Shown in pieces: positions 12,061 to 23,751 of a DNA stretch of 64,000 bases. The position numbers were made by a program, and so were the translations under genes. Position 1 is the stretch's first letter, and each line of letters starts with the position of its first letter. The notes beneath the pieces were generated by a model that saw only the letters and a list, made by a program, of their open reading frames with translations, did no database searches and had not been told where the DNA came from. Source of the DNA: Mytilus edulis (lineage: Eukaryota > Mollusca > Bivalvia > Mytilida > Mytilidae); assembly GCF_963676685.1 (NCBI RefSeq), contig NC_092344.1, forward strand, positions 93,154,749-93,218,748, written 5' to 3'.

Positions 12061-15000
12061 GGGGGGGGGGGGGGATTTACCAAATTGTTTAAAAATGGAC
12101 AGGTGTACACGGGGACATATTTAGCAGACCTTTCCGAAAAGTTGAATTTAGACTTATTTGGTTGTTCTCTCAGTCTTTAGTGCTGTGTGAACAGCTATTT
12201 GTCTTTCTATGTAAATTTTGTTTGGTGTGCAGTTGACGTATACGTTACTGCATATCTCATTTCCGTGGAGTACATCTCACCACATCATTTGTATATGTTT
12301 CATTTTTTCCATGTTTTAAAAAAGTGTTATGAATTGAATTCAAGCTTTTGCATTATACTATCGCAACTAGACACAGTTATACATACAAACAATTGAGAAT
12401 GGAAATTGGGGGATGTGTCATAGAGACAACAACCCGACCAGAATGGAAATTAGGGGATGTGTAAAAGAGACAACACGACCAAAGTGCGCCAGGACTACAC
12501 TAGCAGTTACTGACATGCCAGCTCCGGTCCTGATGGAAAGATTATATCTTCATCAAATGAACACCAAGCACAATCCCTCCCGTTAGGGGTTGAGTATCAT
12601 ACCATCATAAAATATATGAGAAGAACATGTATACCTTTATCATGACAACAATTGGTTTTAAATAAATGTGTTTATTTCCGATGCAAACACCCTATAATTT
12701 TAAGCGAATCAATATAAAGCCAAAATATGCCATCTTTAATGACCTGACAACAGTATCGTAACTATATCCCTTCTTAATAAGTATGTTTAAAGGTGTGGTC
12801 AGCTTTTGATGTGAATTACGTCATTTTTGTGCTCTGTAATATTATTATAAGCTGGAATTAGACCTCATTCTCGTTATTCAACACCATGCTTTGTTAATAG
12901 GAGAAAAAAATGATCAATACAAGGAAATATTGTCTGTATTCGGTTGCATATTAAATTTTGATTTCAAAATCGTCAATAATAGAACCTTGAAATTTTCATT
13001 CATTTTCATTTCTAGCATGTAACCTAGCAACTACATGCGAGGAGTGTACAACTCTGAAAATAGATTTTGAGTGTTCATGGTGTTCTAGTGTGTCCAGATG
13101 TTCAGATAGTTTAGATAGGCACAAACAAGAATGGTTGAACAATAAATGTGACTCGAATGTAAGTCTTGTTAGTTAAGTAGCATTTAAAAATAAAACAACT
13201 GAATCTAAGAACTTCTCAAAAGTTCGATTGTGGTCTCTGCTACAATAATCAGCTCTGGATACAAACATATGTCACAGGTGTGTCAATTTAAAAAAAAAAT
13301 TATTCAGCTTTTGAAAGACAAATGTGGAAATTTCACTTCCAAGGGAAAGTTTTAAATTACATAGTTGCTGCCGAGTTCGGACTCTTTAATAATATATATC
13401 AACAAGTTAAACAAACTCGTCCATACTATGTATATTTAAAAATGTGAATATAAATGACAGGATAAGATATAAATCTCCCTTAAAATATATACGCAAAAGT
13501 ATAATTTAATATGCTTATTCTGAAATAAATTGTGAAATAGAATAAAATTCAAAACAGTGTGGCTATGGCCATTGATTGACACATTTAATTCATCCATTGA
13601 CTGGGACAATTTAGGTGAACGTTTGTATGTAACGACCACTGCTCACTATGTACTTTTTAAAGACACTTAAACTATGGGTCACCAAAGGTTCTCAACACCT
13701 TAATAAAGTAATTCGAAAAATTAATCAGAAATAACACGATGTTTTGATTAATATCAATTATATAAATCAAAACATACAGGTTGTTCCTGATTAATTTTTC
13801 GAATTATTTTATAATTAAAGGCGTTAAGAAACCTTTGGTGACCCACAGTTTAAATGTCTATCGTAGGTACGTCGTGAACAGTTGTCGTTATGCCCGCGTC
13901 ACACTGTCCCGATTTTTACGCCGATGGCAACACGATAATGGAAATTTTCAAAATCGGGACTAATCGTATCCAGATCGGGCTATTCGTAGTGCCATCTTTA
14001 ACCATCTTTAACCATCGGCCACTTTTTCTAGCCTTCGGGGACAACTTCGGGAAGGGTTCTAAATTTTTTAACATGTTAAAAAATCCCCGAAGGTGCGTCC
14101 GATGTTGAGGGTTCGTATTGAGTTCGTATCACCATCCTCACCATCGTAATGTCACCGGGAATGCATCTTTGCACATCGTATTGCATTCGTGTTTCCATCG
14201 TTTCCATCGGGCAGTTTTGACATTGCGATGTCTACACGAATGAATCACGAAGATACCCGAAGGTCTTACGATGGCAACACGACTTCGTGAAGACCTCGTA
14301 ATCCCGTCGTGTTGCCATCGATTAAAAGTACGAAGGCGACAAGATGGAACTACGACGGCAATAAATCCAGCTAAATGTAAGTTAATTTTCGCGCTAAAAT
14401 ACGTTTAAAGTGCCATGCGCGATATGCACTGGTCAGTCTAATACGACAGTTAAGAAGTTTTACAAGTAAAATATTATTTTTTGTCAATTTTTCATATCAA
14501 GTAAATAATGAAAATCATAAACGCGCCTCGTACACCAACACTGCAGGTACACGTATATAGGGAAACCAACTTTTTCTGATTTTTTATGTATCGTCTGAGT
14601 TGTTGTCACACGAATGTTTACTCCATACCCATTTTGTTTTCTATATGTCATATTTTGCCGCATTTGTTGCTTTCCCCACATCCTTCCTTTTGTCTATATT
14701 ATTATGATATTCTCCTGGAAAGAGCTCTTTTTGAATAAAAGGGATCAACGAACCCATTACCTTACCTTTAAGATAGATCAGTAAACATGGGCATAATTAT
14801 GGGTGATTATTCAGACTAGTGCACACATTTTACAGTTCAAACAAGGCAATGCCGAGCGTGGCATCCCCTCGTATGTAACATATTGGGGACAAATATGGAC
14901 ACTATATTTGTATATGACACATGCAGAAAATTGTAAATTGAATATGCATATTTGATACATAAACTATTTTTTTTAGAAATCAACCAAAACATTTAGTAAA

Positions 15001-18000
15001 TGGAAATACCTTTAATATTGTCTTTAGAACCAGCAGGTTAAAAATGAGCAAACAATTTCCTGTGTATTATGCTATTTCAAGGAGAAAAATCAAGTCCATC
15101 TGCATGACCTTGACCTTTGGTCTTGAACGTAAAAAATGTCAGATCATTACAAGGAGGAACAATATACCAATTGTGGTTAAAATCTTTTGAAGCATATTGG
15201 TTTTAGAGTGTCCACAAGGGCGATATTGCCTTGTATTACAACTGCCACTGTGACCTTGACCTTTGAACTTTAAAGTCAATAGCGCTTAAGATATTCTTAA
15301 CGAGTAACACCATACCAAGTTTTGAGCATTTTGGTTCTAGAGTGTCCATAACAATTGTATCTACACGCAACTTACATGTAGTAGGCGAGGGGATAATAAA
15401 CTAAGTTTTATAAGAATTAGACAAAAAGATCGATTTCCCGCCATGCATGGCAGACTTGTACAGAAACGATATGTTGTCGAAATTCTGTTCGTATCTTTTA
15501 GACATCGTATGGCCATCGCGCCATCATTGTAATCCATCGTGTAGCCTTCGTAATCCATCGTGTAGGGTTCGTGATCCATCGTGTAGGCTTCGGCTGAGAT
15601 ATGAAGCTAAAATACCCGTCTTCGGTTAACCTTCGTATGTCCATCTTTTGCTATCGTATATAATTTCGGCACCATCGTATAGACTTCGTTATTCATCGTA
15701 CTTGCTTCGGTCACTTTTTGGTATTTTAACGAGATCGAGACCAACTTCGTACGAACTTACAATTTCCGCATTCGGGTGTCCATCGTATATAAAAATCGGG
15801 ACAGTGTGACGCGGGCATTACAGACAAACGTTCACGTAAATTGTCCCAGTCAATGGATGAATTTAATGTGTCAATCAATGGCCACAGCCACACTGTTTTG
15901 AATTTCATTCTATAACATTCTGATTCAGTGTTTGAGGGAAATAGGGATTACCTCCCCTTACTCACTGCAATGACGAGTGATCTATGAATTAATTCAATCC
16001 ATCTTGTATACGACTGCCATACAAGTGAGAGGTTTTGCTAGCTGTGAAATCAGGTTCAATCCACCATTTTCTACATAAAAAATGCCTGTACCAAGTCAGG
16101 AATTCGACAGTTGTTATCCAAATGTTTGATTGAGCTTTTGATTTTGCCTTTTGATTTGGGACTTTCCGTTTTGAATTTTCCTCGGAGTTGAGTATTTTTG
16201 TGATTTTTCTTTTTATAAATGATTTGTAATGTCTTTGCCTTTTGTTTAAAAATACTTCTAATCCCTTTGTTTAGATAACACTTGGAATTTAGAGGAAGGC
16301 AGGAAAAATAACTTGAAATTCAAATGCATTTCAAGGAGTAAACAGCATGACCACTAAAAAGACATAGCATCTAAATGAACTACCTTTACTTCCTGTTTTG
16401 AATCATAGTAAAACTTGTTTACTCCTAACATATATGTATCATGCTTTACACTACAGGCCATAACAGATAACAGTTCTTGTTATGCGGCGTCCGGTTCACC
16501 ACCATCAGGTTCTGGCTCTGACGATGATTCACCTGGATTTGTTTTTACCTCAGATGACAAGGTATATTTTTTTTTGGGGGGGGGGGTATTAAGTTTAATA
16601 TTTTATTGAAGTAATTGAAGTAAGTGATCAAACTTTATTTTTTTTTATTCTATATTTTTTAGGAGTTATAGATAAAACTAATCATAAACTTTCATATGTG
16701 CTTAACAGCAGCGTCAGTTTAGGACTACGTGTTGTATGTATACAAATCCACGTCCATGCGGCATGGGGACGTTCAATGCCTATATACGTGGTTTCTTTAC
16801 ACTATTTGCAGGCTTCATACCGCGGAAAACTCTTTGATGAAAGGTTTGCCGTATCCAATATTTGTAGTATTTTCCAGTTACAAGTACCTTGAAGTTCAAG
16901 GCCTTCTTACCTAACGACCTGCTTTGCAGAATTTTCCTTTCGGATTTATTAATAATTTGTTCTCTTCTTGAAAATACATCAAAATGTTTTCTACTGGACG
17001 TTTAGAACACAACAACGATAGCTTCAAAATCAAAGTTGTGTGTTTTTCAAAGGCATATGATGTTTCTAATTTATTAACATATGGATAATTATGTAACCAT
17101 TTTTTTAGGTAAAACATAATTTGGAAAAGATGTGCAACAATATTAAATGAAATATTTACAGTTAACCAGTTTTCAGAGATAAATGATTGATTGATTATTA
17201 AAAGCTGAATGTCCAGTGACAAAAAGTTCTTTTAATTTAAATATAGACATAATAAGTAAGTCGATCAGGAGAAAAGAGGTAAAAATTCGAACAGCCATTG
17301 AAAATTAAGATATCTTAGATAGGGCCCCCTCACAGAGTTACTGCAAATGAGTCTAACTTGCAGAGATTATGACAATTAAACAACACGAAACATTCAACGA
17401 CGAACCTGTCATCAATAAAATTGAGGACAAATTTAAACAAATATTTTTTGTGTCCAAACATTTGATGATTTATTTTCACATCGAAGCTTTGAAAGAGGAA
17501 ATCATATGAATACGTGAAGTAACACCCATAAAGAGAATGACCAAAAGCGTTAAATCGAGTAAATCAATGATTATTATTTTACAGGACAGTATCAAGAGTT
17601 CTAAATCTGGTGAGAGAGACGGTAAGTCGTGTCATTAGTCTGCAATTAGTTTAATTATAAGTTTCTTTTTTCTAAATAAAATGATTTGATGCTACTCAAA
17701 ATAAAAGCAATTATAACCAATCTTTATTACGCTACTGACTGAACAACAGTATACGTTTTCATCATTTCTTGGTTTTAAAATTCTTTATATATATTCGAAG
17801 TAAATGGATCTACCGTCAACCTAGATTTTGAAATTATCAAAATATATAACATTCTAATGGTTTATTATTTTAATTTTGTTTAGGAGCCAAGAAGACTGCA
17901 TTGATAGTTGTTCCAATGGTAGCAGCTGTTGTTCTTATAGTTGTGTTTATTATTGGATGGGTATTTTATGCACGAGCAAATCCAACTACTAAATCAGGAC

Positions 18001-19294
18001 AATTTCTCATAAAGGTACGATAATTACTCATGGTGTGTCTTTGCTGGATGATAGCCTCATCATAAACAAGCATACTATACCTCTACATTTTTATAATTTG
18101 TTCAATTTACATCCATAGGATTAAACTGTTCTTGATATGCATTATTCGTCTTGCATTTTCATACAGCAAGAGAACTGATCAGAAGTAATGTTGTGGAGAC
18201 AGTAATACTTACAAAGAAGTTGATACATTGTCAAAGTAGATTTGAAAATGTTAGAATGATTTTGAAAATGGCCCTCTGAATTAACAAAAGAGACGAAAGA
18301 TACCGTCAAACGCATCATTCGAAAATGAACTGGCAACGCCATGACTAAAACAAATAATAGTACACAAACTACAACATAGGAAACCATGAGGAGACTGAGC
18401 AACACAATTCCCACCAAATACAAATCAGATTTATTGTCTAATGTTTGCAGGTTTCGTGCTGATTTGATGAGTCGAACCCTTTTCAACTGATTTTTACAGT
18501 TGGTTTGTATGTTGTACTGAAATTCCACGTTTTCCTGTTAGGGAAGGGATGTGTGCTCACACACTTGTTTACTGTACCGCTAAAAAAATCAGGCCGTTGA
18601 TTTCTTTTTTGAATTGCTTTACACTTGATCATGTTGGAACTTACTATACTATATGGGTTTCGACTCTGATTTCGTTCACACGATGAAATTGAGAATGGAT
18701 ACCTGTTTTAAAAAGGAAAAGAAATAGCAACGTATTTTGAAAATTATTTTGTCGGGTGTTTTACTTTCATCTGATTCACGAACAAGCCTGCCTACCAGAG
18801 AAATATTAAACCGAAAGCATAAATTAGTAATACTCAACTTTATACTTGAATCAAACGTAGACACCATCGGCAGATCAGTTCCGGGATAGCTATGGTTTGG
18901 AATCAAAATAAATTATGTCTAAATTACAAATGTGATCAGAAGCATTAAGAAAAGATTTGTTAAAAGGAGAGCTATGTTAAATGATAATTAAAAATGTTAC
19001 ACCGTTTCTTTTTCACAGTTATTATCCATTCGTTTGGTGTATTTGAGCATTTGATTTCGACATTTGACTACGGAAAGTCCGTTATGAATTCAGTTTCCTC
19101 ACAGTTTGGTACTTTTGTTATTTGGCTTTTTTCAACAATATACATTTATTTTAGCCTCTATTTTTTTTCAGAATCGACCAAGCCAACTTAAAGAAAAGTT
19201 TCATAGTGTTAGTTTCTTTAGTTCAGAAACAGGACAAAAAGTTCGAATACACGACGAAATGCCCGGCGTCGAACATCCAGAAACTGACACGTAA
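10807..19294 (+). CDS. PLXDC: Plexin domain-containing protein (PLXDC/TEM7-like), C-terminal seven exons
   Basis: Seven exons join in one frame to 239 codons plus stop: 10807-10894, 11645-11737, 13016-13158, 16457-16561, 17585-17621, 17884-18014 and 19172-19294. All borders are AG/GT and the phases agree. The order matches the C-terminal half of vertebrate PLXDC1/2: the end of the nidogen-like region (PVKIGLSDAF, then a YHTVEF strand), a cysteine-rich PSI domain ending RCSDSLDRHKQEW, a short Ser/Gly/Asp linker, one transmembrane helix, and a cytoplasmic tail beginning with the family-typical F-L-I-x-R-P. PLXDC proteins are type I cell-surface receptors; vertebrate members bind PEDF and matrix proteins. 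The 5' exons (signal peptide, most of the nidogen-like domain) were not found in 1-10806, so they lie in an unrecognised stretch or outside the window. The linker is shorter than in vertebrates. The intron after the PSI exon holds a 2.4-kb nested transposon. Seen: exons, motifs, phases. Inferred: orthology. Confidence 0.88.
12028..12074. repeat. Homopolymer tract: T run followed by G run
   Basis: About 30 T are followed directly by about 14 G. A second long G run is at 6300-6318 and a further one at 20771-20783. Frames across them are low complexity. Confidence 0.9.
12396..12600 (+). repeat. SINE-like element, family 2, with duplicated head
   Basis: 'gaatggaaattgggggatgt' (12399) and 'gaatggaaattaggggatgt' (12440) are a tandem pair of the family head, followed by 'cgccaggactacactagcag'. 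It lies in the PLXDC intron before the PSI exon. Confidence 0.6.
13016..13158 (+). CDS. PLXDC: PSI-domain exon of the PLXDC-like gene
   Basis: This exon encodes a compact cysteine-rich plexin/semaphorin/integrin (PSI) module with the spacing C-x5-C-x2-C, then FECSWC, RCSD and a final NKC. The string DRHKQEW is the signature that separates PLXDC proteins from other PSI proteins. It is preceded by TTTCTAG and followed by GTAAGT. It joins in phase to the P-V-P-T end of the previous exon, as in the vertebrate proteins. Confidence 0.9.
14850..15395. repeat. Interspersed repeat nested inside the TTA-flanked element
   Basis: This segment contains two related modules with the motif 'tgaccttgacctttg' (15108 and 15251) and 'ggtt(t/c)tagagtgtcca' (15203, 15335). 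It starts near 'catcccctcgtatgtaacat' and ends near 'gtagtaggcgaggggataa'. The ends share only a short CCCCTCG inverted match. I recognise it as a dispersed molluscan repeat; it has no coding capacity. Confidence 0.5.
15478..15720 (+). repeat. Helically phased CATCG / TTCG box array
   Basis: In 15536-15600, CATCG and (C/G)TTCG alternate every 10-11 bp, giving a 21-bp repeat (CATCG at 0, 21, 42; TTCG boxes about 11 bp later). The pattern continues less regularly to 15720. The complementary boxes (CGATG, CGAAG) occur in the left subterminal region at 14215-14345. Confidence 0.7.
16010..16220 (+). repeat. Fragment of the large composite repeat in a PLXDC intron
   Basis: 'tgcctgtaccaagtcaggaa' and 'gggactttccgttttgaatt' match the 32.4-kb fragment. 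A further short copy is at 19010-19140 beside the last PLXDC exon. Confidence 0.6.
17884..18014 (+). CDS. PLXDC: Transmembrane exon of the PLXDC-like gene
   Basis: After two charged lysines the exon encodes about 23 hydrophobic residues (ALIVVPMVAAVVLIVVFIIG and a few more), then a short juxtamembrane stretch ending QFLIK. This is the single membrane-spanning helix. The next exon (19172-19294) supplies the cytoplasmic tail and stop codon. The 37-nt exon before it (17585-17621) encodes a small Ser/Lys-rich stalk segment. Confidence 0.88.
18280..18410 (-). repeat. Solo Penelope-like 3' tail in a PLXDC intron-proximal region
   Basis: The run 'agacgaaagataccgtcaaa ... gaactggcaacgccatgact ... 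acaaataatagtacaca ... aacatagga' matches the tail of the retroelement copies. It lies between the transmembrane exon and the last exon of the PLXDC-like gene. Confidence 0.6.
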
Positions 19295-19754
19295 TTTTAA
19301 GAACGTTTTGATTTCAGTGAGATCATATTTAAAGGTGCGTTCACCATAGTGCTTTAATTGATGATTATCCAACCATTGCCTACTTTGTTTTACTGGTTAC
19401 CAAAAATGACAATCAGAAGCAGTTTTTATCTGTGATACATGACTTGTTCTTCGATACCCTCGTCGTTTTTATTCACATGTTGAAGAGGATAAGATGAGCA
19501 AATGTCAACTATTTTCCGACGCCTATTTTTGGACATTTTACTGTCAGGGATTAAATCTCTACCAACATCGATCATATATATAGGCATTATTCATATTTTC
19601 AACAATTGTTATGTGTAATGTGAAACAAATTGTTATTAAATGTCCAGGTTGAAATTTGGTAGACCACGGATTTCTTTTAAAATGTCTGCTTCACTAGTGT
19701 TTGTGCAAATTGATATCGATTTTGTCATCAATATACTGTAATAATAACATTTTT

Positions 19755-21105
19755 AGCTCACCTGGCCCAAAGGGCCAAGTGAGCTTTTCTCATCACTTGG
19801 CGTCCGGCGTCCGTCGTCCGTCGTCCGTCGTCCGTCGTCCGTCGTCCGTCGTCGTCGTCGTCGTCGTCGTCCGTCGTTAGCTTTTACAAAAATCTTCTCC
19901 TCTGAAACTACTGGGCCAATTTTTACCAAACTTGGCCACAATCATCATTGGGGTATCTAGTTTAAAAATTGTGTCCGGTGACCCGGCCAACCAACCAAGA
20001 TGGCCGCCATGGCTAAAAATAGAACATAGGGGTAAAATGCAGTTTTTGGCTTATCACTCAAAAACCAAAGCATTTAGAGCAAATCTGACATGTAAAATTG
20101 TTTATCAGGTCAAGATCTATCTGCCCTGAAATTTTGAGATGAAACGGACAACACGTTGATAGGTTGCTGCCCCTGAATTGGTAATTTTAAGGAAATTTTG
20201 CTGTTTTGGTTATTATCTTGAATATTATTATAGATAGAGATAAACTGTAAACAGCAAAAATGTTCAGCTAAGTAAGATCTAAAAATAAGTCAAGATGACC
20301 AAAATGGTCTGTTGACCCCTTTAGGAGTTATTGCCCTTTATACTCAATTTTTAACCATTTTTCGTAAATCTTAATTATCTTTTACAAAAATCTTCTCCTC
20401 TGAAACTACTGGACCAAATTTAACCAAACTTAGCCACAATCATCATTGGGGTATCTAGTTTAAAAATTGTGTCCGGTGACCCGGCCAACCAACCAAGATG
20501 GCCGCCATGGCTAAAAATAGAACATAGGGGTAAAATGCAGTTTTTGGCTTATCACTCAAAAACCAAAGCATTTAGAGCAAATCTGACATGTGGTCAAATT
20601 TTTTATCAGGTCAAGATCTATCTGCAACAACAAAAGAAAGAGAGTTTTTAACGACCTCAGCTGGCTATACAACCCTTGCACAATCAACTGAATTTTGCAG
20701 AAATCATTAATAGGATAGATTGCCCTTATATGATAATTTTTTATTACCTTTTTGGTTTTTTTGGCAAAAGGGGGGGGGGGGGGTTGCGCAACAACAAAAC
20801 AACTTCACAACTTTCTCATTACTTTGCATTTCTTGTTAGATAAATTTTACAAAAATTCTCCCCTGAAACAACTGTCGAATTTAAACAAACTTGGTTTAAA
20901 TCACAACTAGGATATCCAGGGACCACTGTGTATGATGACCCTGCCTGCCCACATGGCTGAAATAAAACATAGGTTTCAAATGCACTTTTTAGTATTATAT
21001 CTCTGAAAATAAACGACAGTACAACAGTTGCATTTATCATGCAACAATTGTAAATAAAAATATCAGGTGAGCGACACAGGGTCCTTGGACCCTTTAGTTA
21101 AAATA
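19755..21105. mobile_element. Composite repeat with hairpin ends (AGCTCAC...GTGAGC)
   Basis: The left end is an almost perfect hairpin (AGCTCACCTGGCCC-AAA-GGGCCAAGTGAGCT, 19755-19785). The right end has GGTGAGCGACAC and a GGGTCC-TT-GGACCC hairpin (about 21078-21091). Between them is a (GTCCGTC)n microsatellite (19800-19875) and three related modules starting near 19881, 20389 and 20844. The first two are nearly identical over about 230 bp. The apparent poly-Arg frame on the minus strand is the microsatellite. Confidence 0.65.
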
Positions 21106-22540
21106 GTTTCAAAGTTTCATATTGATAGCCGAATAAATTAGAATCGTGTTAATTCAAATGTAAATGATTGAACATCGAACCGTATTATGATTGTTATGCA
21201 GAAAGCTACTTTTGAAGATTTACTTTTAACACTATTTCAAAAGAGTCCGGGCGAGTTATAATAGAATCCAAGATTCACCAGACAGAAATTTTAACCAAAA
21301 AAATACTCATGTATGCGTTTACGTATTCCTATACGCACCATCGTTATCTGCTGTGTAAGAGTACAGGAAACAGTATACCATTTAGAATCTAGATATTTCA
21401 AATTTTACATCTCACTTCAAAACATTAGAATAGATGCCATAAACGATTTTTCCATTTTTTTTGTACTTCTCATTATTGATCCATAACAAGAATAGATATT
21501 CAGCATTATCATCTTATCAGTCAACTTATTTTATTTCAATAAAATTCATATTTGGTTATATAGTTTATCTTCGTTGATACGTTGATATTTCAAAATCATA
21601 ACAGATAAGGTACAAACACAACGAAAATAAGTTCGTTGATTTTGTAAGAACTCACTTCTATGCATGAATTACTATGATTTTGTTCCAATCTCACCTTCTG
21701 GGAGTTATTTGAGTCCATATAACTTGAGTAAGGGGACGACTATTTGATTTTCTGAGGGGAAAATTCGAAAAGCGAATATCCTGACCCAAGATATGATGAA
21801 AATGAATATTAAGCAACAAAAATATAATAAGCATACGGAGCATTCAATTTGGAAGACAACGCATAGTTAATCTGCAAAATATCCTCCTCATGTCTCCCAG
21901 AATATCAACTTGTCGTTCCATATCAAGATACGAAAGGGCCTTACAAGTTACACTTTAAAAGTGTTTTATTGCTTTATTTTTGTAAAATTTGTTATCTCTT
22001 GTTAATAATTCCGATATATGCATTTGTACTTTACAATACTCATAAATTGTTGATTTTTTATTTGCTCGTTTGCTATGCTGTTGTGCTGTTAATTAAAAAA
22101 AAATCTAAGGGATGGGATCTCCATAATAAGATCATTTTTTCAATATTAAACGGACACCTGACTTGAACCTCAGTATTGCCTTTGCATATTTTGTCATATA
22201 CTTTCTTCTATTTTTCTAATCAATCGATCTTGCCAGTCTTAAAAATGCCGTCCTATAACTACTTTCAATATTATTATATTTATAACAATTGTCATTGTTT
22301 CTTGTTTTTGTTATTGTCATGGTTACCTTGAATAAAATATTTATATATTTGTTAAATTCAATTTGTAATTGATATAAATCCAAGAGTTTTATATATATAT
22401 CTATCATTCATGTATTGACTGTGATCAGGTTAGACAGATCTTTTGTTTGATCTGTACAACCGATGTCATAGCACTGACATTATAAGCATTATACATTTTA
22501 ATATACAATTTCGTTAAAAACCGGAATACATTTTCAATAT
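21106..22540. other. Non-coding sequence downstream of the 19.8-kb element
   Basis: No gene or recognised repeat; A+T rich, with several short frames lacking any domain. Confidence 0.5.
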
Positions 22541-22544
22541 GAAA

Positions 22545-23750
22545 TAAGAATAGATCGTTGCCAATGAGACAGCTATCCAGCGAAGTTCAAGTGACGTTGA
22601 TTTAACTTAAAGCAATTATAGGCAACCGTATGACCTCCAACAATGAGGAAAAGTTATACCGTAAATAAAGGCAACAGTAGTATACCGCTGTTCAAAACTC
22701 ATAAATCCATGGACAAAAAACAAAATCGGGGTAACAAACTAAAACCGAGGGAAACGCATTAAATATAAGAGGAGAACAACGACATAACACTAAAATGTAA
22801 CACACATAGACAAAATCCCACGAGAATAACAAATATAACATATATATATAACATCAAAACCAAATACATGAATTTGGGATAGACAAGTACCGTGACACGT
22901 CTTATCGCAATGTGAATTTACACTAAAAAATAAAAGAAAACAAACGACACAACGTTATAATGTAATACACACAGAAACGAACTATAATATAACAATGGCC
23001 ATATTCTTGACTTGGTACAGGGCATTTTTAAAGGAAAAAATGGTGGGCTGAACCTGGTTTTGTGGCATGCCAAACCTCGCACTTTTATGGCCATGTGAAA
23101 TATAACATCAAAATGACAACACAATGACAATCACAGGACTACAACATAAATAAATTGGAGAACACAATTGACAAAGAATCACACGAACAACAGCCAACAA
23201 AAGGCAACAAATTCAAAATTTTACTACGCCAGAAGTGTATTTTGTCCACACAAGACCTACGTGTGACGCCCAGATACAAAAGTTTAAAAGTCGAAACGAG
23301 TACAAAGTTGAACAGCATCGAGGACCAAAAGATCAAAAAGGTTGTGCCAAAAACGGCAAGGGTTTTCTGTTAGTTACCAGAAAATCCCTATAATTTAGAA
23401 TAATTTATACTTTTGCAAACAGTAAATTTTATAAAATGAATATTCAAAAGATGTACATGATAAAACTGAAGTATTAACTAATTACAGGAAACAACTGAAA
23501 TACATTTACATAACCAGACATTTGAAACACAAAAGTAGACACATCCGAATAAGTTTAAACCTCTACGCCAAGTGACGTCCTATTTGAAACTGAAAAATGA
23601 CGAAAAAATTACGTCATTTGAATTTGTAAAACAGATCATCAAAAAATGAAAAATGACGTCACATAAGAATGAATAAGATAGAATTAGGATTGATTTAAGA
23701 TTATATATTAGAACTAAATACTGGTATTGCATTGTAAAGTCGGGAATAAA
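22545..23750. repeat. Large composite mussel repeat
   Basis: It begins with a SINE family 1 head, then 'aactaaaaccgagggaaacg', 'cttgacttggtacagggcat', 'gaacctggttttgtggcatg', 'aagacctacgtgtgacgccc' and 'ttgtgccaaaaacggcaagg'. I recognise these in this order from other mussel sequences. Shorter reversed pieces of its middle part occur at 16010-16220, 19010-19140 and 32380-32590. No protein-coding frame was supported; the frame at 23155-23373 is part of the repeat. Confidence 0.6.
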
Positions 23751-23751
23751 A

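Larger units (their letters stand above)
13891..15817. mobile_element. Non-autonomous DNA element with 28-bp perfect TIRs and TTA duplication
   Basis: Both ends carry TGCCCGCGTCACACTGTCCC followed by GATTTTTA in perfect inverted order, flanked by TTA (13888-13890 and 15818-15820). A 3-bp TTA duplication is typical of PIF/Harbinger-type insertions. No transposase is encoded. The subterminal regions are packed with CATCG/TTCG boxes, and the centre holds another repeat (about 14850-15395). Confidence 0.75.
13537..15913. mobile_element. Foldback element (arms about 200 bp) interrupted by a DNA transposon
   Basis: 13537-13890 and 15818-15913 are the two parts of one long palindrome. The outer arms (13537-13626 and 15824-15913) are nearly perfect reverse complements over about 85 bp. 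Inside, 13630-13890 is itself palindromic (TAACGAC...GTCGTTA; GGTCACCAAAGG...CCTTTGGTGACC). Removing the 1.93-kb insert at 13891-15817 leaves a foldback element of about 450 bp. It lies in the PLXDC intron after the PSI exon. Confidence 0.75.

Noticed and set aside
19753-19941. Minus frame with a poly-Arg stretch
   Set aside because: It is the (GTCCGTC)n microsatellite and the hairpin end of a repeat.
19932-20651. Two nearly identical + frames (GDPANQPRWPPWLK type)
   Set aside because: They are tandem modules of a dispersed mussel repeat; the identical peptide reflects module duplication, not a gene family.
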